Shown: positions 28,820-36,981 of the stretch, piece after piece
Numbering within the stretch: the first letter of the stretch is position 1
How the letters are laid out: the number at the start of each line of letters is the position of its first letter
NCBI RefSeq assembly: GCF_001922985.1
Contig: NZ_MRUH01000124.1
Location: 96,089 to 160,088, forward strand
Source of the DNA: Teredinibacter waterburyi
GTDB lineage: Bacteria > Pseudomonadota > Gammaproteobacteria > Pseudomonadales > Cellvibrionaceae
Reading direction: 5' to 3'
DNA: 64,000 nt
The notes under the pieces: model-generated
What the model saw: the letters and a program-made list of their open reading frames with translations, nothing else
Database searches by the model: none
Told to the model about the DNA's origin: nothing
Position numbers and translations under genes: made by a program

Positions 28820-29884
28820 ATGTTTTCTCTGACAAAAAATAATTTAATACTAATACTGTTCGTAATAATGGGTCTTAGGCTAATTTCTTTGCCTATGTAC
28901 CCGCTAATGGATACCACCGAATCGCGTTATGCGGAGATATCTCGAATAATGCTGGAGTCAGGTGATTGGGTGACACCGCAGTTTTCTGCGGGTACACCTT
29001 TTTGGGGTAAGCCTCCACTACTTTTTTGGCTGACTGCAGGTTCGTTCAAAATTCTAGGTGTTAATGAATTTGCAGCACGTATTTCTGCCTGGTTACTTAG
29101 TGTTCTTGTGCTATTTCTTACCTATAGGGCTGCAGTATCTTTATCGATAGGCGCGCCGTTAAAGCCAGTGCTGGTACTTGCCAGCACGGCTATTTTCTTT
29201 ATCTCATCTGGTGCCGTAATGACCGAAGCTTGTCTGCTGGCAAGTGTTACGCTGTGTTTGGTGAGCTTTCTAGAAGCGATAAAGACGCACAGTAAGGCGT
29301 ATTGGCGGTATTTGTTTTTTGTCGGACTTGGCATGGGCATGCTGGCAAAAGGTCCTATTGCTATTGTAATGGTCGCCACCCCTGTTTTTTTATGGGCTGT
29401 TATCAGCAGGGGTTTCCTCTCACTGTGGCGATCGTTTCCCTGGGTTATCGGATCAGCGATAGCCATCAGTATTTTTCTACCTTGGTACATTCTTGCTGAG
29501 CAAAAAACGCCAGGTTTTCTCGATTACTTTATTGTAGGGGAGCACTTTAATCGCTTTTTAACGCCTGGCTGGCAGGGTGATCTATACGGCACCGCACACA
29601 ATCGTCCCTACGGTACTATTTGGGTTTTGTGGGTGCTTGCTGTTTTCCCTTGGAGTTTTGTTTTTCTAGCACTTTTATTTAAGCGTGGAATTTCTAAAAA
29701 TCGATTACTGACCCAAATGCGGGATGCTAAGAAGAATATGGATTCCGCAGATCTCTTGCTGCTGGCTTGGACCGTAACGCCATTATTATTTTTTACTTTT
29801 GCCGGTAATATTTTGGCGACCTATGTAATTACCGGAGTTCCGAGTTTTGCGTTATTAATAAGCCGTAAAAAGTCGAATTTGTAA
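28820..29884 (+). CDS. GT39/ArnT-like glycosyltransferase, N-terminal part
   Basis: 354 residues of the dolichyl-phosphate-mannose/ArnT-type GT-C family. The signature loop YPLMDTTESRYAEISRIML (about 27-45) carries the acidic residues that bind the polyprenol-phosphate sugar donor, followed by PFWGKPPLLFWLTA. Eight or more hydrophobic helices follow, ending at about residue 345 with ATYVITGVPSFALLISRKK. Full-length relatives are about 500-550 residues with a C-terminal periplasmic domain. Here a TAA at 29882-29884 ends the frame, and the frame reopens seven codons later at 29906 with what looks like the missing domain. It is therefore either a split enzyme or a gene broken by one nonsense codon. 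Confidence 0.82.
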   Translation: MFSLTKNNLILILFVIMGLRLISLPMYPLMDTTESRYAEISRIMLESGDWVTPQFSAGTPFWGKPPLLFWLTAGSFKILGVNEFAARISAWLLSVLVLFLTYRAAVSLSIGAPLKPVLVLASTAIFFISSGAVMTEACLLASVTLCLVSFLEAIKTHSKAYWRYLFFVGLGMGMLAKGPIAIVMVATPVFLWAVISRGFLSLWRSFPWVIGSAIAISIFLPWYILAEQKTPGFLDYFIVGEHFNRFLTPGWQGDLYGTAHNRPYGTIWVLWVLAVFPWSFVFLALLFKRGISKNRLLTQMRDAKKNMDSADLLLLAWTVTPLLFFTFAGNILATYVITGVPSFALLISRKKSNL

Positions 29885-29905
29885 ATACTATACCAAAGGC
29901 TAAAA

Positions 29906-30352
29906 ATGAAATTAGGTGATATCGCTACACAGTTTCCGGATAGTTTTCTATGGTTGAAAGAGACGGCGCGGCGCGGTCGTCATAAATTGGTCTATATCGA
30001 TTTAAGCCTATATTTTTTTGCGCCATTAATATTTTTCGTATTGGTCGCAGCGCTTCATTATTCACCATCGTTACAGAAAAGTGAGAAGTCGCTCGTGACT
30101 CGGCTTTTTCAGATTAATAACGATGAAACTGTTTTTTATCTGGGGAATGCGGATTTTTCTGCAAGATTTTATTCTAAAGGTAAAGTGAAATCCCTCACAG
30201 GGAAACAACTAGAGCATCATTACAGATTCCCGTTCTACCTTGTGGCTCCCAAGGAATTTGATTTGGCTCGGGTGCTACACGGTAAACGATATAAATTTGT
30301 TGACTCAAATTCACGCAACAATCTTTACAAAGTGGGGCCGGCGGATAATTGA
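29906..30352 (+). CDS. Probable C-terminal domain of the split GT39 enzyme
   Basis: 148 residues in the same frame as the preceding gene. One hydrophobic helix (about 33-50, LYFFAPLIFFVLVAAL) leads to a soluble domain with DETVFYLGNADFSARFYSKG and KVKSLTGKQLEHHYRFPFY, a pattern like the C-terminal domain of GT39 glycosyltransferases. The ATG has only a weak AGG site upstream. Removing the TAA at 29882 would give a normal-length protein of about 510 residues. It may be expressed separately, read through, or be the dead tail of a pseudogene. Confidence 0.6.
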   Translation: MKLGDIATQFPDSFLWLKETARRGRHKLVYIDLSLYFFAPLIFFVLVAALHYSPSLQKSEKSLVTRLFQINNDETVFYLGNADFSARFYSKGKVKSLTGKQLEHHYRFPFYLVAPKEFDLARVLHGKRYKFVDSNSRNNLYKVGPADN

Positions 30353-30410
30353 GTGTAGGCGTTAAACAAACATTTATAGTAGAAAGTAGATATAGGATAA
30401 GTGAAAATTG

Positions 30411-32432
30411 ATGTTATATACCAATTTTGTTGGCGATAGAAACCTATTTAAAAAACATATGATTGTTGGCTTGGTTTTACTTTGTTTGTGGACCTTTTCG
30501 CGGCTATTGTTTGTTAGCTATTTCTATGGTGACCGAGTGTCAGCCGAAAGTCTCTTTAGTTTTATTGTTATACAGGGTCTTCGTTTCGATATTATAACCT
30601 TAGGCTTATTGATTGCTTTGCCAATCACGACATCCGTTTTGTTCTCCTTTAACCAGAAGCTGAGTTACTATTGGGACGGCGTTGTTAACAGTTATTACTT
30701 GGTATTATTTTGTATTGCCATCTTTATGGAGCTGGCAACCCCGTCGTTTATCGAGCAGTTTGATATTAGACCAAACTACTTTTTTGTGGAGTATCTTAAA
30801 TATCCCAAAGAAGTTTTTTCCATGCTAACTAAAGCCTACGCACTAGATCTAGCAATAGCCGCCGTTATCGTACCGCTAGGTGCTTACGTACTTTTTCGTA
30901 TACTTCGAACGGCTAAACCGGTTGGGGATAATACATGGTTCAAGGCCATCGCTCTTGCACCTTTGGTTCTACTTCTGTGCGTTGCTTGCGCACGCTCTTC
31001 ATTGGGCCCAAGACCAGCCAATCCAAGCAAGCTTGCTGTTTCGAATGATTTGATGGTAAACAGCTTAGCGCTAAATTCTACCTATAGCGTGTTATACGCG
31101 ATTTACTATAACTCCAAAGAAGCGGGCGACGTGGTTAGTTACGGCAAGATGTCTCGGGTGGATGTAGTTGATGTAGTAAAGCGAGAGATGCATGTTGCTA
31201 GCAGCCGTTTTACCAGTACACAAATCCCAACCTTACATAGTCAACAAGCCACAGTGAAACGCCAGCGGCCGTTAAATTTAGTCATAGTTCTCGAGGAGAG
31301 CCTCGGTGCGGAGTTCGAGGGATCTCTAGGCGGCTTACCCTTAACGCCAAATCTGGATGAGCTGGCAGAGCAGGGTATGTGGTTTGAACAGATGTACGCC
31401 ACCGGAACACGCTCAGTACGTGGAATCGAGGCCGTCATTACGGGTTTTACACCCACACCTGCGCGCAGTGTGGTTAAACTTCAAAAATCTCAGACTAACT
31501 TTTTTACTATCGCCAGCCTCTTACAAAACCAAAATTATGCGACCAGCTTTATATATGGTGGCGAATCCCATTTTGATAATATGCGCAGCTTCTTTATGGG
31601 TAATGGCTTTCAAACGGTAATAGAACAAAAAGACTATGTAGATCCTGTTTTTAAAGCTGGCTGGGGCGTAAGCGATGAGGACCTATTTAATAAAGCCCAT
31701 GAGTATTTCTCTGGAATGGGAGATAAGCCGTTCTTCAGTCTCGTGTTTAGCTCCTCCAACCATACGCCTTTCGAATACCCTGCCGGTAGAATAGAGCCCT
31801 ATGACGAAGAGTTCGCGACTGTTAACAATGCTGTTAAGTATGCCGACTTTGCGGTAGGTGATTTTATTGCCAAGGCGAGGAAATCTAGCTATTGGGAAAA
31901 CACCCTTTTCTTAATTGTGGCGGACCATAACTCAAGAGTGTTTGGCGCGAACCTTGTTCCTATTGAACGTTTCCATATTCCAGCGTTAATTTTAGGTAAA
32001 GACATAAAGCCGAAAAAGATTACGCCTATCGCGAGCCAAATTGATTTGATACCGACTTTGCTATCGCTAATGGGAATCGATTCCGTTCATCCAGCGATCG
32101 GCCGCGACCTAACCGACCCTAAACTTGCTGCACTACCAGGTCGTGCGCTAATGCAATATAACAGTACCTTTGCCTATATGCAGGGCAAAGGCGTAGCAGA
32201 CCAGCTTGATGACACGAGTCCTAGCGAAAGCAGAAAAACCGGTACTTCGGAAATGGGCGCTAACGTTGTTGTCTTGCAAAGGGATGCCCCAGCGAAAGTC
32301 TATAGCTACAATAGTCTAGAATTAGAACCGACAAGCGACGATGCAGAACTAATAGATACAGCGTTAGCACACGCTTTGTTTGGGCAGTATGGTTATGAGG
32401 ATGGAAGTTACCGATTGCCAGAGATAGAGTGA
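30411..32432 (+). CDS. LtaS/MdoB-like sulfatase-fold transferase, membrane-anchored
   Basis: 673 residues from ATG 30411 (an in-frame TTG at 30408 directly precedes it). Five hydrophobic helices occupy about 1-200 (IVGLVLLCLWTFSRLLF, IALPITTSVLFSF, YLVLFCIAIFMEL, AIAAVIVPLGAYVLF, LAPLVLLLCVACA). The periplasmic alkaline-phosphatase-like domain begins near residue 285 with LNLVIVLEESLGAEF; a Thr in GTRSVRG is the likely nucleophile, and Asp-His in IVADHNSR are metal ligands. Relatives transfer phosphoglycerol or phosphoethanolamine to polymers or glucans. In this glycan context it could decorate lipid A, LPS or periplasmic glucans, but the acceptor is unknown. Confidence 0.85.
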   Translation: MLYTNFVGDRNLFKKHMIVGLVLLCLWTFSRLLFVSYFYGDRVSAESLFSFIVIQGLRFDIITLGLLIALPITTSVLFSFNQKLSYYWDGVVNSYYLVLFCIAIFMELATPSFIEQFDIRPNYFFVEYLKYPKEVFSMLTKAYALDLAIAAVIVPLGAYVLFRILRTAKPVGDNTWFKAIALAPLVLLLCVACARSSLGPRPANPSKLAVSNDLMVNSLALNSTYSVLYAIYYNSKEAGDVVSYGKMSRVDVVDVVKREMHVASSRFTSTQIPTLHSQQATVKRQRPLNLVIVLEESLGAEFEGSLGGLPLTPNLDELAEQGMWFEQMYATGTRSVRGIEAVITGFTPTPARSVVKLQKSQTNFFTIASLLQNQNYATSFIYGGESHFDNMRSFFMGNGFQTVIEQKDYVDPVFKAGWGVSDEDLFNKAHEYFSGMGDKPFFSLVFSSSNHTPFEYPAGRIEPYDEEFATVNNAVKYADFAVGDFIAKARKSSYWENTLFLIVADHNSRVFGANLVPIERFHIPALILGKDIKPKKITPIASQIDLIPTLLSLMGIDSVHPAIGRDLTDPKLAALPGRALMQYNSTFAYMQGKGVADQLDDTSPSESRKTGTSEMGANVVVLQRDAPAKVYSYNSLELEPTSDDAELIDTALAHALFGQYGYEDGSYRLPEIE

Positions 32433-33081
32433 CGATTAGGGTGTAGGGCTATCGGTCTCAGTGTTGTAGTCTTAGTGCGATCTGATAGGTCATAAATTGT
32501 GATACGCATCGCAACTTGAGTCCGATTTTATATTTTTACAGCACTATTTTAGAATCACAATTAATTCCAGTCGGTTTATCATTTATAGCTCTTCCTGCTA
32601 AGGGTGTGTCGCCTATCAACACACTTAAATCTATATGTGAAAAGAACTTCATCTTTGCGAGTTGTATTAGCAAATAACTCTTGCTTTGTCTCCTCAATTG
32701 GAGCTATTTTATCTTGTCTAAGCCTATTAGAATTTTGCTCCGCCATTGAAACTATAAAAATAAACTCGCGGTGGTTTTTAAGTCGTCCCCTAAACGTTCA
32801 TTTCGTATTTTCAGCCAAGTTACAGGTCAATATTCACTGTTTAGGAAATTCTGTTTTTAACTATATGTAATTAGTTAATTGTTCAGGTTTCTCAGGAATC
32901 GTCGTGGAAAATTTTTAACGCTAACGTCAGGAGTAGAAAACTCGGCGCGATATGTTCGACGGTAGTGTTTGTGATGTATATCCATTTCCATCGCAAGGAG
33001 GAAGGTATCGGCGCGCCTAAATAACATAGTTCTGTCTGTAGTTATCTCTATCATTAACTTTCATTACGGAAGGTTTTTAAT
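32433..33081. other. Long intergenic region, no gene recognised
   Basis: About 649 bases, AT-rich in the first two thirds. A near-palindrome TTGTGAT-ACGC-ATCGCAA lies near 32496-32514. Possible reading frames (for example at 32604-32870) lack a ribosome site and any family pattern. It likely carries the promoter of the next operon. Confidence 0.4.
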
Positions 33082-33312
33082 ATGTACAAGAGTGCTTATG
33101 TTTCTGCTGTAGCTACGCAAGGTGGCTTAAACCTAGTCGAGGCTCCAGTGAAAGAGGGCTACTTTAGCCAAGGTAAGATATCTGTTTTGCGAGGCTGGGG
33201 GTTTGTTCGGACGCGAGCGATTCAAATGGATCGGCTCGCTGCGATTCCTAGGCGTGAGCCTATGGTATCTACTTTTGTTTTCAAGGCGACTTTTATGTGG
33301 GGTGAAAACTAA
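33082..33312 (+). CDS. Small unknown protein, 76 residues
   Basis: I do not recognise it. Support for being real: a GGAAGG ribosome site eight bases before ATG 33082, and a TAATG overlap of its stop with the start of the cupin gene at 33312, which suggests translational coupling. The protein has no signal peptide or membrane helix, is rich in Val/Ala/Arg and ends in FKATFMWGEN. It could be a peptide or accessory factor of the following sugar genes, or only a leader that drives cupin translation. Confidence 0.5.
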   Translation: MYKSAYVSAVATQGGLNLVEAPVKEGYFSQGKISVLRGWGFVRTRAIQMDRLAAIPRREPMVSTFVFKATFMWGEN

Positions 33313-33743
33313 TGCTAGAAGTAATAAAACATGACGAAACACTACTAGCCTATATCCTTCGGGCTGGATTCAATACTCCTGGTATTTCGTTCGTCACTCC
33401 GGACGAATTGACATTACAGCTAGCATATATGCAGCACCCAAACGGAAAGAAAATATTGCCTCATAGACATAATCCAGTTCCCCGAGATGTTTTGTATACC
33501 TATGAGGTGCTGGTCATTAAAAAAGGTAAGCTACGCGTCGATTTCTACACTAGGGAGGAGGAGTATTTACATAGCCGTGTTCTATATAGTGGGGATACCA
33601 TTTTGTTAACTGATAGTGCGCATGGATTTGAGGTTCTCGAAGCAGTAGAGATGCTTGAAATAAAGCAGGGCCCTTTCGTAGGTGATTCAGAAAAGACTCG
33701 GTTTGAACCCCATTATGCCTTCCAACCTTGCATTGTAGCCTGA
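33312..33743 (+). CDS. Cupin-like protein of surface-sugar clusters
   Basis: 143 residues with a single double-stranded beta-helix (cupin) pattern. Candidate metal ligands are the His pair in ILPHRHNP (about residues 54-61) with Glu in YEVLVIKKGKLRVDFY (about 76-91), and a later His in LLTDSAHGFEVLE (about 98-110). Similar small cupins sit beside sugar aminotransferases in polysaccharide loci, which fits here. The sequence alone does not tell whether it is an isomerase, epimerase or a structural protein. It overlaps the 76-residue ORF by one base and is followed at three bases by the aminotransferase gene. Confidence 0.75.
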   Translation: MLEVIKHDETLLAYILRAGFNTPGISFVTPDELTLQLAYMQHPNGKKILPHRHNPVPRDVLYTYEVLVIKKGKLRVDFYTREEEYLHSRVLYSGDTILLTDSAHGFEVLEAVEMLEIKQGPFVGDSEKTRFEPHYAFQPCIVA

Positions 33744-33745
33744 GT

Positions 33746-34891
33746 ATGAATGTAGAATCTGAAGCCTTTATCCCAGTAAACGAACCGCTACTAACCGGTA
33801 ATGAAAAGCGCTATTTGAACGAATGTATTGATAGTGGTTGGATTTCATCGGAAGGGCCGTTTGTCGATAAGTTCGAACAGTTGTTTGCTGAGCGCGTTAA
33901 TCGTAAGCATGCAATCGCGGTTAGCAATGGTTCGGTCGCGCTAGATGCGGCTATTGTAGCGCTAGGTATAGGCGAGGGCGATGAAGTTATACTGCCGGCG
34001 TTTACTATTATTTCTTGTGCCGCAGCGATTGTTCGTGCAGGAGCTACTCCTGTGTTAGTCGATAGCGATCCAGTTACCTGGAATATGGACGTAGAGCAGA
34101 TCGAAGAAAAAATAACTTTGAACACAAAAGCCATTATGGCCGTTCATATTTACGGGTTGCCGGTGGATATGAAACCATTGTTAAAGCTTGCCGAAAGGCA
34201 TGGGCTTACCGTAATTGAAGATGCGGCTGAAATGCATGGTCAAACTTACAACGGCAATCCATGCGGCAGTTTTGGCGATATCAGTACTTTTAGCTTCTAC
34301 CCAAACAAACATATAACAACCGGGGAGGGAGGCATGATCGTCACTGACGACGATCATTTAGCTGAACGCTGTCGAAGCTTACGGAATCTCTGCTTTGTAC
34401 CCGAGCAACGTTTTGTGCATCACGAACTGGGATGGAATTTTCGCTTTACAAATCTGCAGGCAGCAGTTGGTTTGGCTCAGCTCGAACGTTTGGACGAGTT
34501 CGTGACGCTAAAGCGAAAAATGGGTAATCAATACACGGATTATTTGGCCGGAACTAACGGCATAGCACTTCCGCTGCAACACACGAGTTATGCTCGCAAT
34601 ATCTATTGGGTATACGGGATTGTGCTCGACGAAAGTCTCGGTGTGGATGCGAAATGGTTTATGCAGCAGTTGCAAACTCGGGGTATTGGCAATAGACCAT
34701 TTTTTTGGCCGATGCATGAGCAGCCAGTGTTTAAAAAGATGGGGCTATTTGGTGGCGAGCATTACCCTGTTGCCGAGCGGCTCGCCCGACAAGGATTTTA
34801 TATTCCCAGTGGCTTGTCGCTACAGCCTGTGCAAATACAGCGTTGTGCTGAAGTGACACTAGATATACTTGACGAGCTTTCGCTTAGATAA
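33746..34891 (+). CDS. DegT/DnrJ/EryC1 sugar aminotransferase
   Basis: 381 residues from ATG 33746, two bases after the cupin stop. It is a fold-type I PLP enzyme. Landmarks are FIPVNEPLLTGNEKRYL at the N-terminus, SNGSVALDAAIVALGIGEGD, VIEDAAEMHGQTY and the PLP-lysine motif FYPNKHITTGEGGMIVT (Lys at about 190). The GWNFRFTNLQAAVGLAQLERL segment matches keto-sugar aminotransferases such as ArnB, VioA and PerA. It should transaminate a nucleotide-linked 3- or 4-keto sugar, using glutamate. The exact sugar is unknown; no nucleotide-sugar dehydratase gene is in the window. Confidence 0.93.
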   Translation: MNVESEAFIPVNEPLLTGNEKRYLNECIDSGWISSEGPFVDKFEQLFAERVNRKHAIAVSNGSVALDAAIVALGIGEGDEVILPAFTIISCAAAIVRAGATPVLVDSDPVTWNMDVEQIEEKITLNTKAIMAVHIYGLPVDMKPLLKLAERHGLTVIEDAAEMHGQTYNGNPCGSFGDISTFSFYPNKHITTGEGGMIVTDDDHLAERCRSLRNLCFVPEQRFVHHELGWNFRFTNLQAAVGLAQLERLDEFVTLKRKMGNQYTDYLAGTNGIALPLQHTSYARNIYWVYGIVLDESLGVDAKWFMQQLQTRGIGNRPFFWPMHEQPVFKKMGLFGGEHYPVAERLARQGFYIPSGLSLQPVQIQRCAEVTLDILDELSLR

Positions 34892-34929
34892 CTCTCCACT
34901 CAATTCTTTCAAAAAACGATAGGTTTTCT

Positions 34930-35706
34930 ATGAGCGTTTTTGGTAAATACTCTAGTTATTACGACTTACTCTATAAAGATAAAGACTATAGTGCCGAAGC
35001 TAATTTTGTCTACGGTTTGATCGAGCGCTATAAACCGGGTGCTAGTAGCGTACTAGAACTCGGCTGTGGAAGCGGTCGGCACGCATTAGAGTTTGCAAAG
35101 AAAGGCCTGAGTATTCACGGCGTTGATCTCAGTTTAGAAATGCTAGCTGAAGCCGAAAATGAAAAGAAACGTGCTCCGGAAAATTTGGCCGCGAAACTTA
35201 GCTTTTCCCAAGGCGATATGCGTGAACTAGATATTGATAGCCATTTTGATTCAGTCTTATCGCTATTTCATGTGGTAAGTTATCTGCCTACCTTGGCAGA
35301 CATAAAAACAGCATTTCTGAAAGTGCACGAACATCTTAATCCGGGTGGAATATTTATTTTTGATGTGTGGTACGCCCCAGCAGTGGTTTCCGAGCAGCCA
35401 ACTGTTCGTGTTAAAAAAATGGCGAACAGCGATATAGAAGTTACCCGTATTGCAGAACCAGTTTGGCATCCGAACGAATGTTGGGTCGATGTTTGTTACA
35501 AGGTATTCATACGAGACATTAAAGCTAATGTGATCGAAGAGTTAGATACTGAAGTTCACCGTATGCGGTATTTGTCGTATCCAGAGATTGAAATACTAGC
35601 TGAGCTTTGCGGTATGGAGATCGTGCATAGCGGTGAGTGGATGACAGAGAAAAAACCAGGCGGAGATACTTGGGGTGTGTTCTTTGTTTTACGTAAGCCC
35701 GAATAG
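34930..35706 (+). CDS. SAM-dependent methyltransferase (class I)
   Basis: 258 residues. The SAM-binding loop is VLELGCGSGRHALEFA (about 41-56), followed by GVDLSLEMLAEA and FSQGDMRELD; FDSVLSLFHVVSYL (post II region) and LNPGGIFIFDVWYAP complete the Rossmann core. Members of this type beside sugar aminotransferases often N-methylate amino sugars in the manner of DesVI/TylM1, which makes N-methylation an attractive but unproven role. It is the last gene of the block 33082-35706. A strong hairpin begins at its stop codon. Confidence 0.85.
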   Translation: MSVFGKYSSYYDLLYKDKDYSAEANFVYGLIERYKPGASSVLELGCGSGRHALEFAKKGLSIHGVDLSLEMLAEAENEKKRAPENLAAKLSFSQGDMRELDIDSHFDSVLSLFHVVSYLPTLADIKTAFLKVHEHLNPGGIFIFDVWYAPAVVSEQPTVRVKKMANSDIEVTRIAEPVWHPNECWVDVCYKVFIRDIKANVIEELDTEVHRMRYLSYPEIEILAELCGMEIVHSGEWMTEKKPGGDTWGVFFVLRKPE

Positions 35707-35740
35707 CTAACGAATTTGTTTGGTAAAAATTCGTTAGCTA
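35704..35740. terminator. 14-bp hairpin between convergent operons
   Basis: TAGCTAACGAATTT (35704-35717) pairs perfectly with 35727-35740 across a 9-nt loop. The left arm includes the methyltransferase stop codon. It lies between two converging operons and could terminate both; A/T-rich bases flank the loop rather than a clean T-tract. Confidence 0.65.
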
Positions 35741-35781
35741 AAGGGTGATTATGCCTGGCTACTAATTATATAATGTGGCTG

Positions 35782-36147
35782 TTAGCGAATTGAAATAATG
35801 CCAATTCCCGCCGCCACACAGAGCGTGCCGATAATCTTCGGCATTGTTAGTGGCTCTTTAAACAGTAGTATGCCTGCCGCAAGAACCAATATGTAGGTTA
35901 GGCCTGAAAGGGGTACGGCATAGCTCAATTCCAACTTGGCTAATGCAAACAACCATACAACCGCGCCGCTACCAAAACATGCAAATCCAATAATAATGAC
36001 GGGGCTTAAAAACATTTCTAGCAAGGTTGTAGGTAGCGTCGCCAGCGAAAAAGTTTGATTGGCGAATTTTTCCATACCTTTCTTAAAAGCTATTTGCCCT
36101 ACAGCCGTCAATATACAAGAAGCTAAAACTAACATAATGTTTTGCAT
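35782..36147 (-). CDS. SMR/EamA-like small carrier, possible lipid-sugar flippase subunit
   Basis: 121 residues with four hydrophobic helices, the architecture of small multidrug resistance and ArnE/ArnF proteins. Motifs include ILTAVGQIAFKKGMEKF (helix 1 with a Gln rather than the drug-efflux Glu), YAVPLSGLTYILVLAAG, and the C-terminal PLTMPKIIGTLCVAAGIGII typical of this fold. The Glu14-type drug site is not evident, so sugar-lipid flipping is more likely than drug efflux. It follows the polyprenol-phosphate sugar synthase on the same strand, 90 bases away. Confidence 0.72.
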   Translation of the reverse strand: MQNIMLVLASCILTAVGQIAFKKGMEKFANQTFSLATLPTTLLEMFLSPVIIIGFACFGSGAVVWLFALAKLELSYAVPLSGLTYILVLAAGILLFKEPLTMPKIIGTLCVAAGIGIISIR

Positions 36148-36237
36148 GTATTTATAATCTCGGGGAACAAGCTGTCAGCTTGTGTATAGTGAAATACTTA
36201 CTACTCATGTTTTTATTTGATCGCGTTTATTACAGGT

Positions 36238-36981
36238 TTACGCCTTGACGACGGGGGCGTGTTTTAGCTGCCATATAACCCGTAAATATTTGTGCCCACG
36301 TTTGAAAAACCCCAAAAAATTGGTCGCGGTTTTTGATTCGCCATGAATGCGCGGTGTAAGCACATAGGGAATTTCAATAATATTGGCTTTTTTAGTTTTG
36401 AAGAGATAGTAAATTAGGCTAATAAAGTACTCGCCATAATCGCCTTTAAGATCATACTCCGCTAGAAATTCGCGTTTTAGAACAATAAACCCACTTGACC
36501 AGTCGCGGAATTTGCAGCCCAGCATCCAGCCTCCCAAAATACTGAGTACTTTACTCAGCAGTAGTTGTGTCGTGAGCAGAATATTTACCGCTCTAGCATC
36601 GCCGCCGCCGAGAACATAGCGAGAGCCAACGGCCACATCGGCACCATCTTCAATTGCCTTTAGAAGTGCTGGTATTCTGTGCGGTGGCATCGAGAGATCC
36701 ACATCCATCCACATCAACAGCCGACCTTGTGCCAATTTTAGGCCGGCATTAATTGCTGAGGTTAAACCCCGGTCGCGGGTTCGGTGCAATAGTTTTACGT
36801 TGGGGTGCGTTTCGGCATAGTGTGCGACTAGCTCCCAGGTTTTATCGGGGGAGTCATCATCTACTACAATCGCTTCGTATGAAACCTTAATATGTTTTTC
36901 CAGTTCCGTTAAAACATCTAGAATATTATCTTTTTCATTGTAGGTCGGCAGGATGATGCTAAGTTCAATGTTATTATTCAT
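36238..36981 (-). CDS. Polyprenol-phosphate sugar synthase (GT2, DPM1-like)
   Basis: 247 residues of the GT2 family. ILPTYNEKDNI and IVVDDDSPDKTWELV form the nucleotide-sugar site, MWMDVDLSMPP is the DXD-containing metal site, and VGSRYVLGGGD follows. These are the DPM1/polyprenol-phosphate mannose synthase motifs also seen in ArnC. No long C-terminal membrane anchor is present. It should transfer a sugar from a nucleotide donor to undecaprenyl phosphate on the cytoplasmic face, giving the donor used by the GT-C enzymes here. The gene overlaps the upstream GT-C gene by eight bases. Confidence 0.9.
   Translation of the reverse strand: MNNNIELSIILPTYNEKDNILDVLTELEKHIKVSYEAIVVDDDSPDKTWELVAHYAETHPNVKLLHRTRDRGLTSAINAGLKLAQGRLLMWMDVDLSMPPHRIPALLKAIEDGADVAVGSRYVLGGGDARAVNILLTTQLLLSKVLSILGGWMLGCKFRDWSSGFIVLKREFLAEYDLKGDYGEYFISLIYYLFKTKKANIIEIPYVLTPRIHGESKTATNFLGFFKRGHKYLRVIWQLKHAPVVKA

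Noticed and set aside
32604..32870. 88-residue reading frame in the gap before the amino-sugar operon
   Set aside because: No ribosome site, unusual composition rich in Ser/Cys/Leu, no coupling to neighbours.
32951..33019. 22-codon frame beginning MFDGSVCDVYPFPSQGG
   Set aside because: No ribosome site before its ATG; probably chance.
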